NCBI GenBank assembly: GCA_963995525.1
Contig: OZ023214.1
Location: 41,036,135 to 41,100,134, forward strand
Reading direction: 5' to 3'
DNA: 64,000 bases
DNA from: Escarpia spicata
Lineage: Eukaryota > Annelida > Polychaeta > Sabellida > Siboglinidae
Below the pieces are notes generated by a model. It worked only from the letters and a program-made list of their open reading frames with translations, was not told the origin of the DNA and did no database searches. Every line of letters starts with the position of its first letter. The stretch's first letter is position 1. Both the position numbers and the translations under genes were made by a program. Positions 24,465 to 37,135 of the stretch are shown here, piece by piece.

Positions 24465-25732
24465 CATAGAAGTAATCATTTCTCAAACCTTTGTATTCTC
24501 TTTGAATATTTCTACCAACTTACTCAGTCTTTATCAGTGGACCAATATCGCAACAGGCTTGTCACATGACTTTAGGCTGGAGAAGGACTGTTGGGAGCTC
24601 TTGGTTCAGGGCATGTTTTGATGTAACTGTGTCGGTTACATAAAAGTCTTTTTATCATTAAAGCATCTTTCATCATCAACATATCTTTTGTTTGCCAGCA
24701 CAGCATCTTTTTGATCATGCTAGTGTCTCAATATTTAATTATCCTCACATGTAAATTTATATAACATCTCAAAGCAATTCTACATTGCCATAGATTAATC
24801 CTTACCAAATGGTTCCTTGTAATTTTGTTTAAATGTTGCAGCGTAAGATAATGACCTTAAAAAAAAAGGTGCTACACTAACTATGTGTAACATGGATAAT
24901 ATGCTGTGTATTTGCAGTTGGTGTCCTGTGTCACCAAATAGTCACGTATTATGTAGTTTTCATTACTGTTTCTGTGTCGCTTGGTTAAGATATCATGCTC
25001 AGTTGTGGCAGCCGGATCCTTAGGTTACACAATATGAAAACCCTTCTTGCAACTGATACTTGGATAGTTGAGGCCTTGCTTGGCTTCCGATCCAGGGTTG
25101 CAAGCTTTTTTGTTAACATTGTGGTTTTAAAGGCCACAATAAATGCAGTCTCAAATAACAGACAAAGGACATGTGGAGTTTTTGGATTGTTCTGTGATTT
25201 TGTTGCAATTTCTGCAGGACATATAGCGAGAAACAGATTCAGAGAAAGGATGAATATTATTTTATTCTGATGTATACATGTAATCAAGTGTAGAAAACCG
25301 ACACAATTACCTGTTTTAAATTAAGTAAATTGTTAAGTTTAATAAAAAAATAAATAATGTATCACGGATGTGCCAGTAGAATTCTATACATAAATCAAAA
25401 TATTATCTCCTCAGAGCATTTCATATTTTCTGATGTCAAACCTGCTGGGTTTATTGTAGAATTCCATGTTATGGCCTGTGTACATTTAGAAATTATCTTT
25501 GTTGATGTCACCAGTACCTGTACATGTGAATCTCATCTCTCTGAGCCTCAGCCCATCAGTTTTTAAAATGTGGGTGACTGAAGGCAACAATGAAACGCTG
25601 CAATGTATGACACAGGCAATGGCTACTAAAGAACATCAACATTTTAAATAATTAACTAGAAGACTGGATCCTGACATCTGTGAAGGAAAAACCTGTATCG
25701 GTGGCCATGAATGCTAACAGCTCCAGCACAGT

Positions 25733-26240
<508 letters not shown>

Positions 26241-26265
26241 TCAAGTTGTTTCAGCACTGAGAGTG

Positions 26266-26424
26266 ACTGAGCTCATACTGAGCATACACTGAGCTACACT
26301 GAGTGCACATGACAAGTGACTGAGCTCATACTGAGCATACACTGAGCTACACTGAGTGCACATGACAAGTGACTGAGCTCATACTGAGCATACACTGAGC
26401 TACACTGAGTGTACATGACAAGGG
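26266..26424. repeat. 53-bp triplication
   Basis: Three tandem copies start at 26266, 26319 and 26372, each beginning actgagctcatactgagc and ending with catgacaag. Inside each unit actgag recurs four times, so the unit itself arose from smaller repeats. It begins about 25 bp after the purine block ends. Confidence 0.93.
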
Positions 26425-26934
26425 CGTGGACAAAGGAGTGATTGGTCATTGCAATAACCACAGAGGATGTCAACCTCATTTGTATCTCTGTCAGATCGAT
26501 ATGAGATATGTCACTCACAGTGAAATCATTTTCTTGGCAAATGTTAGCAGTTGGCCACCTTCCTGTGAATTGGTGAATCCAAGACACCTTGGTGTATTCT
26601 CTAGACTCGTATATCCCGGGTACTACTCCATACAGTCAAAAGAAGACGATTAACCATGTAAAACTGCAATTTCATTGCATTCGTCAATGTACATGTATGT
26701 TGCCATCTTGAATTGGCTCTGGGCTGCACTGAACCTCCATCTGAGAGTTCATATTTGCTTCTGCAGTCAAACTCTTTTCAATACCATGACCGTTTGACTC
26801 CTACTTCTAAGTACAACAACAACATTTGCGATCGTGGCACATTACAAAATCAACACTTCTTTTGCATATCGAATGCAGGCACTGGCACCTTGGATTATGG
26901 AGATCATGGTCGAAACAATAACATTTGGTTCAAT

Positions 26935-27186
26935 ATATAGCACTTTTCAGTGCCTTGTTATACACGACCCAACACAGCAGAACAGGCTTATTCTGCACTT
27001 GAGCCAAACATAGGTCTAGCCTAGGTCATGCATGTCCCATCAATTTTATGATTTTTGCTGATGTGCATACTTAATAATCTCACCATTCATTGTCCAGTTT
27101 ATTTTTCTCGACAAACAATCCCACATTAAGAAAATGCGTGCATTTAGAAACCCACATATTAAGAAAGTACAGACAATATGAGTCAA
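26935..27186. repeat. Old dispersed repeat, copy 1
   Basis: Diverged but clearly related to 54965-55220. Shared landmarks in the same order are cagtg..gttata, aggc(t/c)tattctgca, taggtcatg, tcccat/tcctat then aattttrtgattttt, catac then aatctca, tgtcca then ttttattttyctcgaca, and finally tatgagtcaaaa. The MITE begins at exactly the point where the two copies stop matching. Confidence 0.75.
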
Positions 27187-27579
27187 AAGCTGCGCTCACA
27201 GAATAAAAACGTTTTAGTTAAACCGTTTTAGTTAAACCGGTTTATGTTTGTAAATTGAGAGCGTTCACACACACATTTAGCTCAACCGTTTTAATGAGGA
27301 AGTTGGTATGTGCACATGTGCAAGCTACCATAGCAAAATGGCTACATTGCGGCCGGCTCCTTCCAGTTCGGCCTGCACCCGATTGTCCCCCCACAACTCA
27401 GTTAACAATTTTAACTTTTCCATCATTCTAATTGTCGCTTTGCAATTGTGTTTGCATTTGCAAACTACAGCGGATTAGTTAGTTTTAGCGCTAAATCATG
27501 TTCACACATATGTTTTCTGACTGGATTAGTTAAAACGGTTTAACTAAACCATTTTAAAATGTAAGTGTGAATGCAGCTT
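27187..27579. mobile_element. 393-bp MITE with terminal inverted repeats
   Basis: The left end aagctgcgctcaca (27187 on) and the inverted right end aagctgcattcaca (ending 27579) are imperfect terminal inverted repeats. Both arms continue with copies of gttttagttaaaccgttttag, and inner ones read ggtttagttaaaccg on the complement. The interior is unrelated and has no open frame, so this is a non-autonomous DNA transposon. The uninterrupted relative at 54965-55220 serves as an empty site. Target-site duplication is not clear by eye, so the superfamily cannot be assigned. Confidence 0.8.
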
Positions 27580-30500
27580 AGATGACCTTGTTTTTCAAAA
27601 GGTTACTTTTTTAGATGCTGTGCTTAAATGTTAACACTACATTAAAAAGTACTGATGATATTCAGCAAGTTGGGTATCATCTTAAAGCTCATGGTCTCTT
27701 GAAACTAAAGTGGTACAAAACACTGTTTAACAATTTTGCAATTTAAATCCCACTTTCCTGTGACAGGCCACAAATGTCCAAACTCCCAAATTTATTTGTG
27801 GACTCCCCAGATATGAGCTGAATAGGAGTCCTCCAACTTCCCAGGAAAATCAATGCCCAATGAGGATGTGCAGTCTGAGGCACGTCTAGGAGGGAACTAA
27901 TTGCAGTCACTCTCCAGATAAATGATGACAGCCTATAGAAATGACATAGAGAAGATGACAGCGTCGATGATGCTGTGGGTCTTACTCGTGAAGGCGCTCG
28001 TGGAAACTGTGTTACGTCATAATTCTCTCTATCTGCATCGCCTAGAATCCTGAATATGGACCTGCATGAAATGCTAGATAATATAAAGTGCTTAGCTGTG
28101 ATTACGCTGCTCACTGTGACTCGTAAGCTGAGGTAGGATTCAGTAGGTTTACTTGTAATCTTCATCTGCGGTGGTTCTGTATTACAGTGTAAATGGACAT
28201 GGCGTAATGTTTTGTCGCCTGTTACAGTCCTGAGAGGGGATCAGCCTTACATGAAGAGATTTTGTGTTAATGGAAGTGCACAGAGATGTCCCTGATAAAA
28301 GGAAGCAGAGGTAGATGGAAGTTTTGCATAATTAAAATGGCCAAATTCTCTGTGCACTTTTCGACGTCAAATGTGTGTCATACTTCATGGTTTGTTATTT
28401 AATGCTGTAGTATATTCACCACCACAAAAGATGTAAAACAAGAATTAAAAAAACCCAGCCATCATTAAAATTGTACATAAATCATGCTACTGCTCATACA
28501 CAAATTTTATTCTGTGTAAGTTCACTGATTGAGTGCTACTAAAAAGCAACTATGGCAAGCCGGTTGAGACTAGAATCTGTTATCTTCAACGTATAATAAC
28601 ATTCCTTTCAGAGAGTGTGTAATACCAGCATGACAGCTTTCAGACCTTTTGAAGATTGTTTCATAATGGTCAGGGCTGATTATGATTCTATGATGGGTTC
28701 TGAACGTTCGACTAATGTGAAATTGTGAAAGGTTTATGGAATGCTGTCATATTCGATGTACATCTTCCATGAGGCAGGCCTTTTAAGTTCGTCCACATGG
28801 ATTTGTTTCTCACCCCATCTCTGATCACATGTGATTGGAAATGTTATAGCAATGTCGCAGTGCAGCAACCATTCCACCATCGTTGAAATGAGTTTCAACA
28901 GAATCGAAATGGAAATCCTCCCAGGAGGAAAGACAGCCCTTGTGGCAGAGAGGGATTAAGGAAGGACTTCTTGTCTCTACCAGCTGTGCTCCCTGGGAGT
29001 ACAGCTCAGATGTTCTTCCCAGTAGTCCTAGTTCTGTTCCTGGAACCCCTCCATCTGGGATCACAGGGGAATACTGCGGCTCAGGGCTGATGCCAGAGAT
29101 GGGAGGGGTCATATTCAGTAATCATAATTATGTGTAATTGTTTATAATTTCTGAGTAATCCTACTTGGTTGTGTTGCACTAAAAGGAAAATTTTAATAAT
29201 TTTATGTAATTATTATTTAAATAAGGAATATATAAAAACAAAATACAGTTTCTTTGAGAGGTAATGTTGAGAAATGCTGACAACTATTTAATTGTATCAG
29301 TCACACTGAAATGTTGAGAGTCTGTAGAAATGATTGCATTAAATGGTAAAGAAGTGGATTAGGTAGGTATGCATTTGCCAATATTTAAGAACCTAAAATT
29401 CAGATTCACCAGATACAAGTTGTATTGTGTATTTGATAAAATACACCAAATGTAAACATCAAATACAGGATCCCGGAAAAGGGTCAGATAAAAGTATGCA
29501 AAATCGGTATATTTAAATAGAAATATGTGTTTGACCCCAAACCTGGCTGACACAGTCTCTGTGCTTGCTACAGGGCCAGGCAGCAGCAGGGGTGCCAACT
29601 CATAGACAGAAGCTTAGTTTGTCTGTCATTTGTCAACACTGAATGTGGGACCACCCGGTTGTGACAGGTAATTGTGGTTGGGGTGACATGAAACCAGGTA
29701 GACACTGAAACACTTCTGAGTTGACACACACCATGGGTACCAACTGCCAACGTCTGTGTCTCTCGTTGGCATTCTGCAGTTAATTTGGGTTCCGTTCAAG
29801 ATTTGATGTTTGATCAACTCCTCCACCATTGTGATTGGGAGACAGTGTCCAACAAAGTGACTTTATTGATTTTTTTGTCCCGCAAGGTAATGCATGCTGG
29901 GCATGTAATGGTGAAAACGTGATGTGATGAAGAATTTATGCGAATCACACTTAGTTAATTTTCTCACTTTGGCTTCCCTGTCTTGAGCGGATTTGTTTCA
30001 GCCATGTAGTTAACATGTATGCAAGCAGCATGCAAAAGCTACCAAATTGTGCAAGAATGTTTCTAGAAAGTTCTAGATATGTCTTCAAGGCTTAAGACAG
30101 TGCAGTTGAATTAATTATTAAACATCAAAAATAGTTTAAAAAGTAGTTAACATGCAATGCATTAGTTTTATTTTTTGGGCAAAGATAAATGTCACTGCAT
30201 ACATCATGGAAACAAGACTTAATAAAAAATGAGATACTGAGGTTAAACTTTTGTTATTAAAAAAAAAAACCCAGTAAGACCACTGAAAGTTCTAGACTAA
30301 GTTCTCATTACTACTAGCAGTGAGAACAATATATATTAAAGCCATGATGTACAATATTTTGTGTGAAATATTCTAGGCAGAGATCATGATGGAAATGTCC
30401 TAAATTTATGTAGCATTGACATGTTGATTAACAACTTTATGGTGCAGGGAAAAATCAGGCTGTCATGTTTAAGCACTTGCTTTTCTAATACACCCAGCCC

Positions 30501-31805
30501 CTTCAGCTCAGATCTCCTCATTTCAAGTTCTACATAAAATTATTTGTTACATCATAAGTATCATTGATCGTATTGGACCAAGAAAGCTAACACAGAGTAA
30601 GAAACCATTGACTTACTGGGTACTACTGCTACTGTATGTGGAGACTGCTAAATCCCCTTGGCAAAATTGTACACAAAGTATTTTTGTCAATGAGTCGCTG
30701 TTTGCCAGCAATCATCTGTCGTGCAGCAGATGTGGCCACAGTTTTTTTTGTATTTTCTACATTTTGGTCTGGGTGAATGGTCTAATGAACAAGTAAGGGA
30801 TCGGCTCGGTGAACAACTGGGATGTTGATCCACCCCTGATTATGACATCAGTTGTTGACTTTTGAAGACAAATGGCCCGACAGTGACATTGATAAATAAT
30901 GAATATCTGCAACCGAGTTTTTAGCAGTGTTTTAGTTGGCGTATCAATCACTATTAGAATGCATAAGTGTCGTATAATTGGCAGAACAGGACCTTTGGGG
31001 AGGTTTTGTTGCAGCTGCTGATTAAATGGTCTTTTAATGATTCGGAGGAAGACTTGATCTTTGATAGAACTCCATCTGCAGTTCATTTAGCCATTCCCAA
31101 ACCATGATTGTTGATATCCATATATTCTTATGATGCAGCTTTTGAATAGTTTAAGTTTTATTATGCACAAACCGATTAATAAAATAATGCATAGTTTTGT
31201 TGTTTAAAACATAGAAAGAATTGACTGTGATCATTAGATCTGGTACCTTATGGAAGTGTAAACAGCTGTATAGGGCCTGACCACTTTTGCCATTTCTCAC
31301 AATATGCACAGTCATAAATAATGTTTGGTTTTTAGTAGTTTGATAATTTCATCAAAAGTAAATAATACATTGTCACAAACTTGCTGGTATGTTGTAATGG
31401 ATATCAAATAGGTTTCTTTGAATTTATTAAATTATACTAAAGTGAAACACACAAGTTGATATGTAAGTAAACTTACAAAACAAAGTTGAAAAGGCATGCT
31501 TACGATCAGTGTTTACAGTGGCATAAATAGATCTGTTGATTTGTTTTGCTAACAATCATTGCTACAAATAAACAAAAATGTACTAAGCAAACCTAAGCTA
31601 AAACTATCAAAGTGTACATACAGAAGCACACATGTATACAATATGACACTGTCGACAGTTAGATTAAAGTATAAAATAATAAAAATTGAATAATAATAAA
31701 TATAATTATGCATCGATAGTTTCATGTATTGTCACACCCCAATGGTAATACTTATTAGTTGTCAAAACAGAGGAAGTCATCAAAATGTTCTTTCTTTTGT
31801 TCCAG

Positions 31806-32036
31806 TGGTCAACCCACTGACTGAGAGCATACTAAAGCTGGGTGTTGTGGCAACGGTTGCCATGACTGCGGGCAGTGTCATCGTCGCTGTCGTCTGTATC
31901 GCTTGCTTCATCTGTTGCTGCTGTCGCTATGTCCAGAAGCGTCACCTCCATGACACGAGCAGCGACATGTGCAACCACCACGCCACGCCGGCCACTTCTG
32001 TCACGATTAATAACGGAGGGCCCCATATGCCAATGA
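31806..32036 (+). CDS. Gene 1 exon: transmembrane and juxtamembrane segment
   Basis: A 231-bp exon with acceptor tttcttttgttccag and donor gtaagt, phase 1 on both sides. It encodes VNPLTESILK, then a hydrophobic helix of about 25 residues (LGVVATVAMTAGSVIVAVVC and IACFI), then CCCCRYVQKR. The stop-transfer basic residues after the helix make this a type I topology with the CUB and LDLa modules outside. The run of four Cys at the inner face is a likely palmitoylation site, by analogy with other receptors. The cytosolic part continues with HLHDTSSDMCNHHATPATS and is His and Thr rich. The reverse-strand open frame over this exon (31832-32026) is a shadow. G from the previous exon plus TG here gives Val, which joins cleanly to either the LDLa exon or the 42-bp candidate. 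Confidence 0.9.
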
Positions 32037-32041
32037 GTAAG

Positions 32042-32215
32042 TTAATAATAATAAAAGTACTTATATAGTGCTCAATCAATCGAACTTGCTCTTGGGCGAT
32101 TTACATGCATTGATACTAATATTTTACATAAAAAGAAATCCTAATAAAATAAACATGTTAAAAAATTATGTAACACTCTTAAATGCTATGCTATACAAAA
32201 AAAGTATAAAAAAAA
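32042..32215. repeat. Dispersed repeat beside the donor site, copy A
   Basis: Shares with 55325-55500 the ordered words aataataa, ttatatagtgc/ttgtatagcgc, taatcaatc or caatcaatcgaa, ttgctctt or ttgctctc, and tttacatgcat, followed by AT-rich sequence with scattered taaaataa. It starts about five bases after the gene 1 donor at 32037, so the intron begins almost directly in a mobile-type repeat. Confidence 0.65.
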
Positions 32216-32460
32216 GTTGAGGCTGATCAGTCTACAAGTATGTCTTCTTCTTAACCCATTGGACCCGTGTGGGGTGGGTCCATATAATCCGATCCGTTCT
32301 GCCCTCTTGATGATACTTTTATACTTATCCCGTTCTTCTGCATTTTCCGTCTCTCAGCTGTTCAATTATCCCAGTGCTTTCAAGATCTCTCTTGACACTG
32401 TCCCATCATAATATTTAATTTTGGTCTTCTCCTTCTACCACCATCTTCTGTTTTTCTTGA

Positions 32461-32656
32461 TCTCTTTGTCAGTCTCTCCTTACTCCTTCTCTGTACATGT
32501 CCTGTTTTCTTGATTTCTTTGTCAGTCTCTCCTTATTCCTTCTCTGTACATGTCCTGTTTTCTTGCTCTCTTTGTCTGTCTGCTTACTCCTTCTCTATAC
32601 ATGTCCTGTTTTCTTGTTCTCTATGTCAATCTCTCCTTACTCCTTCTCTGTACATG
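32461..32656. repeat. 53-bp pyrimidine-rich minisatellite, ~4 copies
   Basis: Units start tctctttgtcagtctctcct at 32461, about 32514, 32567 and 32616 and contain ccttctctgtacatgtcctg then ttttcttg. Later units are slightly shortened. The two overlapping open frames across it (32497-32745 and 32510-32806) are by-products. Confidence 0.9.
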
Positions 32657-33754
32657 CCATGCCCATCTCAGTCCAACTACTTTCATGTTTATGTGATTCT
32701 TCATTCCATTCCCTTGGAACTTCCAATTCCCATCGTCTTTACTAGTTTGTCTTTGCAGTTAATTGCCTGTACTCTGTTCAGAAGAACACAGCTATCTGTG
32801 AATTAACCCCCTTCTCTCTACCCCCTCAACCCACCCAGTCTTACTTTTAGTTCACTTCCAGTGTGTTTGTTAATCAACTCACTTAGAACCATGGTGCTGA
32901 CTGCCCTAAACCAGCCGTGCCACCATAGCCAGGGGGCCTCATTAATGGACCTAAATGTCCAGCCATTTCCTCAGTATGTAGCTACCCCTGTTCCTACAAC
33001 ATGTGTTCTTTATCTGCTATGGAGGGTGTTGGGAACTGACTGTGATTGCACCCACTGGGAGGCATTGGGACTGATTAACACAGAGAAAGCAGGATGAGAT
33101 GGGGCCAAAACTCCCAGTGGACAGGGTGGTGTAACAAGGGAAAGTGTGGGTAAACTTGAGAGTGTTGTAGAGTGGTGTAAGAGTAAGGGGCAACACAGAT
33201 GACTGGAGAAGATTGGAAGCCTGGGATGCAGGGAGTGTAATTTAAGCTCACCTTCCAAAGGAATCTGGAGAAGAAAGTACTTTACTGGCTGTGTGAGTCT
33301 CCTGAACATGGAGTATTCAGCATAGACTTACAGGTTATTAGGAGGGGGGGGGGGGTGCATACTGTTTTTCACAACTTTCTTCACAATTAATGCAAAACAA
33401 CAATATACAAGATAGCACAACTAAACAATGGGCCAAGAGACACTGAAGTTCTTTGGACTATATTGTGAGTTTGTAATTATTAATGAAATGTTTTTTGGTG
33501 AATCGTAGTTACCGATCATTAAGGGTTATGATGGAAATAAAATGTTGACATGTTTAGTGGAGACTATATGCATGCCAGTGAAGATACACCTGAAAATAAA
33601 ATATTCGAGTAGACCGTTTCGTGAAGATTGTATATATTAGTTAATGTATTATTAAAAATACTGTAGAATTTTATTTAGGTCAATTTCCAAAGTTATTTTA
33701 TAATCTGGCTCAGAGGGCTCAGTCTACTGCAGGAGGCTTACAGCAGTAGGGAAA

Positions 33755-34060
33755 TAGTAGGAAAATTTAGCATTTTGGGGGGCCCTGAGATGCCCTGAGA
33801 ATGATTCAATCAAATACAGATTTCTTCTGTATAGTGGTACTACCACATGAAATGTCTATGCAAAATCAGAGAAAAAGTCACTGAAGAGTTTTTGAAAAAA
33901 TAAGCAAACTGAAAATTTATCAGTTTCGGGGGCCTGGGGGGACCTACGGAGCCCTTAGAATGATTCAATCAAATACAAATTCATCATGCATAGTGGCAGT
34001 ACCCTAAGATACGCCCATGTAAAATTACAGAAAAAGTTGCTGAAAGGTTTCTAAGATATG
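33755..34060. repeat. Diverged ~150-bp tandem duplication
   Basis: Two consecutive segments share agaatgattcaatcaaatac, atagtgg(t/c)a, cagagaaaaagt or acagaaaaagtt, and a preceding ttt(c/t)ggggg(g)cc block. Divergence is high, so it is an old duplication. An isolated gggggcc motif precedes each copy. Confidence 0.75.
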
Positions 34061-34554
34061 GCAGCTAATGGCAGACGGCACATGCAGAGTGGCATAGTCC
34101 ACTGCACCTTCAGCCCAAAGGACTAAAAATGGCAATCAAAATGGCATATGTAGCTGTATTTGTAAAAGTTTGTTTATCTGTCTGCACTCTCTCCTGTGCA
34201 CACTTACATGTGTTATCAATACACACTTAAACCATGCACCTTCCATTGATGACACAGGTGAACATCAGAAGGCAAGCCTCATTTCATCCCACAAGATCCC
34301 ACTATCATGTGGTTGTCATCTAAGTCCTCCTCCCATGTGCACTAATGGCCCATGGAAGTCAGTGGCACTGCCTGGGGCTGGGAGCAGCCTGCCAAGACCA
34401 CTTAGTTCAATTAGCAGTAATCTGCTGGCCAGCTCAGCAAGGGAGACTTCCCCAGGGTGTGGTCTCACTTCCTTGAAGTTGAATGTCAGAGGCCAGGATT
34501 AACCACAGGTGATCTCAATTTCATGAGTAGTGGCCTCTTCCCTGGGGTCGCATT

Positions 34555-34845
34555 CATTGGTCACCTTTGGGTGCCTCTGGTATAGGTCAGAAGTTAGTCT
34601 TGTCCAATGTGTAGGGTAGAGGTCACCCTTGGTCCTAGGGGGGTTTGGCAGAATGTCAGAGGTTGATCACTGTCATTCATAGGGTGGGGGTCTCTCAGTG
34701 CCTTAGAGGTCACCCTCATCCTTTGGGGGTCTCACCCTTAGAGGTCACACTTTTTCTTAATGGGGTCTGTCAGGGCCTCAGAAGTCACCCTTGTTCCTAG
34801 GGGGTTTCAGCCTCATCCCTGATGGTCTGTCAGAGCCTCATAGGC
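34555..34845. repeat. Degenerate ggtcaccct satellite
   Basis: The words gaggtcac(c/a)ct, tcctaggggg or cctttggggg, and gtctgtcag(g/a)gcctca recur irregularly every 40-60 bp. It is an old tandem array in the last intron of gene 1. No coding frame. Confidence 0.6.
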
Positions 34846-36533
34846 CAACAAACTGTTGTATAATGACTGTGATTGCATCAGATGTGTTATATATGGAGAG
34901 TTTGTAAGTTTGTTGACATGTAACAGCAGGCTCTGCTATTCCGGCAGTATGTTCTGCAGTTGGTCTGTTACATAATGCCCGAAATGAACTAACATAATGG
35001 ACTGGTTGACTAGTACTGGAAACAGATTGTTCGGGAAGTTGTTATAAGTGAAATACTTTTAGCAAACAACCAAAAATGTGTTGTGGCACTAAAAAAAACA
35101 GCACAGGCGCTGCACAAAGAAATGTTTCTAAAATCTGTTTTTTCCTCAGAAAACAATAAATGTCGTGTTTTGCTCCCAATAACAAATGTATCCCTGTAAC
35201 GATTTCTCAAAAGCGAGATCCAAAATTTTGGTAAAGTTTGCAAATTCGACTCATTAAATAATATAACATACACACACAAATGCAAAGCCATACTGACAAC
35301 AAAATCTTGCAAAATTATGCATTGTCTCATATGTTTACGGGAATGGCGATTGTACTATTAAACGCACACCTATCTATTGGAAGCCGACTTTCAGTTTGAA
35401 GGATCTACTGGAATTGTGTAACTCACTGAAATTATGTTTCCAGTTAATTGCCTGTGATCCCAGAGAGAGGGACTTCTTGCAGACACTCAACTTCCTAGTA
35501 ATTACTGTCCCCAATGGACTCTGCACGGAAACCTCCCATTAATATGTTCTATACATTTATGGAATTATAACTGTGACTGGTCTCAGAGAGATGACTTGAG
35601 GCTTTCACATGTCTATCACACTTATCCCTGGCCCAGCATATTATACTGAGCACTCCTATTATTCAGGGATTACAGTCACCCAGTTAATTAACCAATTTTG
35701 GTGGGTGAGCGTTCCTGACTTGCCGTTGTTAATGCAGAGTGAGTCTTCTTTAGAAATAGTCTGGCAACTTCGGCAGTTCTCAGTAATTGTTTACAAATAT
35801 CCTGTCATCTTCTTTATTGTGAGTGATTGTCTTGATTTCTGTTTGATTTGTGTTGAAAACAGTAACCTGTGTTTGTCAGTTTATTTTGCGTAACATCTTG
35901 TGAATTGTACTGATAATTACAGTTAAAATGCCAGCCCTGCATCAGTATATGCAAAGGTTATTTGTGTTTATAATGCACTCCAGTGATAGTTATACTACAA
36001 AGAAATCAAATGTCACAAGGCAATATGTGCCTGTCTCCAGGTTAGTCTCACTTGACTGCATATTTCAAATTGCATTACAGACTGTATTTCAACATGGAGC
36101 ATTTTAGTGAGACCTGTTTAATCATTTAGCAGTTAATTTGAGTACTAATTTCTACTTACTCCAGTCACGTATGGTGTCAACAACATCAGTTTGTTGTGGG
36201 TCAGGACTGAATAATTACACAATATTTAGCAAAGTAAGCTGGATAGCCATGGTTTGTTTCCGGCAGGAGAACATCTGTTGACATCATTTTCATAAATGCC
36301 TACATGATGCTAGTAAGTTTTAATTAGAATAACTATCCAAAATCACAATGTGCATATAAATCATAACATGTAAATTGTGAATAAATTGTTACATAAATTA
36401 CTTAATAATTGCTAACACAAAAATAAATAAAACCAAGTATTCTTTTGTTTGTTGCCAATTTTGTACTAACATCCAAGGACAGTTTATGTTATTGCATTAT
36501 GTACCTGACTAACCTTGGTGCTGTTTGTTGTAG

Positions 36534-36838
36534 GTCATTCGCCCTACCAGCACAGCACTCCGTGCGCACCTCCTCACACTGGGTACTACCCCATGCACCC
36601 TGTGGCGTCCTCTCAAGGCTCCCACCAGGGAGTTGCCTACTCCCCATTCCGCACCCCGAACCACCGGGAGTCGTACTCGCACGTGGGGAGCACTTACTCG
36701 CAAGCTCCTCCATCCTATCACCGCTCTGTTACTCCAACGAGTAGTCGGTCCGGTCGCTCGCATCACTCTCACCATTCCAATGACGGCAGCGTCAAGTACG
36801 CGCAATGCGACAGAGTCTCGATGCCCGTCAACCTATGA
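36534..36838 (+). CDS. Gene 1 terminal exon: cytoplasmic tail
   Basis: A 305-bp last coding exon after acceptor gtttgttgtag. The A left by the previous exon plus GT gives Ser, then HSPYQHSTPCAPPHTGYYPM and so on to a TGA at 36836-36838, 100 residues in all. The tail is rich in His, Ser, Pro and Tyr. It contains APPSYHRS, a PPxY motif of the kind bound by WW-domain proteins such as NEDD4-type ubiquitin ligases. It ends in PVNL, which fits a class II PDZ-binding pattern (hydrophobic, any, hydrophobic). Codons are GC-richer than the surrounding intron, a sign of real coding sequence, and three overlapping open frames on both strands are shadows of this composition. The tail is not a close match to any named family I can recall, so the NETO/LEV-10-like assignment rests on the ectodomain layout. 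Confidence 0.88.
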
Positions 36839-36845
36839 CAGCTAC

Positions 36846-37135
36846 AGTGACATCAAAGACAGTTTTTGACATCAGCGGTGACACCCAAGACATTTTGTGA
36901 CATCCTTAATGGCATTCAAGATTTTTGTGACATTGCCGATTACACCAAAGATAGTTTGTGAAATTGACGATGACACTCAAGATTATGTGTCATGTCAATA
37001 ATAACACTTGAAACTGTTTGTGACATCGACGATGACACTCAAGACATTCTGTGACATTGCCGATAACACTCACAACAGTGTTTGACATTGCCGATGACCC
37101 AACAGTTTGTGACATGGACAATGACAATCAAGACA
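36846..37135. repeat. Degenerate ~33-bp array at the stop codon
   Basis: About nine units of the type gtttgtgacatcgacgatga followed by cactcaagaca recur from just after the TGA at 36838, with clear decay. The final codons and stop (ctatgacagctacagtgac) already resemble the unit, so the array may have grown out of the end of the coding sequence. If transcribed, it would give a repetitive 3' UTR start. Confidence 0.8.

Larger units (their letters stand above)
32037..36533 (+). other. Gene 1 last intron, 4.5 kb
   Basis: Carries a dispersed repeat starting a few bases after the donor (32042-32215), a 53-bp minisatellite (32461-32656), a G run near 33343, a diverged 150-bp duplication (33755-34060) and a degenerate satellite (34555-34845). 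The less AT-rich stretch 34250-34520 has an open frame (34170-34502) without a recognisable domain. Nothing is seen in 32660-33750 and 34850-36533. Confidence 0.65.

Noticed and set aside
24985..25287. Overlapping frames of about 100 codons on opposite strands
   Set aside because: No motif recognised and no flanking splice sites in a consistent phase.
27743..28165. Minus-strand open frame of 140 codons
   Set aside because: No known motif, no splice partners in phase and a Ser/Thr/Ile-rich composition typical of chance frames; kept only as a low-probability candidate.
36489..36869. Several overlapping open frames on both strands around the gene 1 terminal exon
   Set aside because: Only the frame continuing from the transmembrane exon in phase 1 fits; the others are shadows of GC-rich coding sequence.
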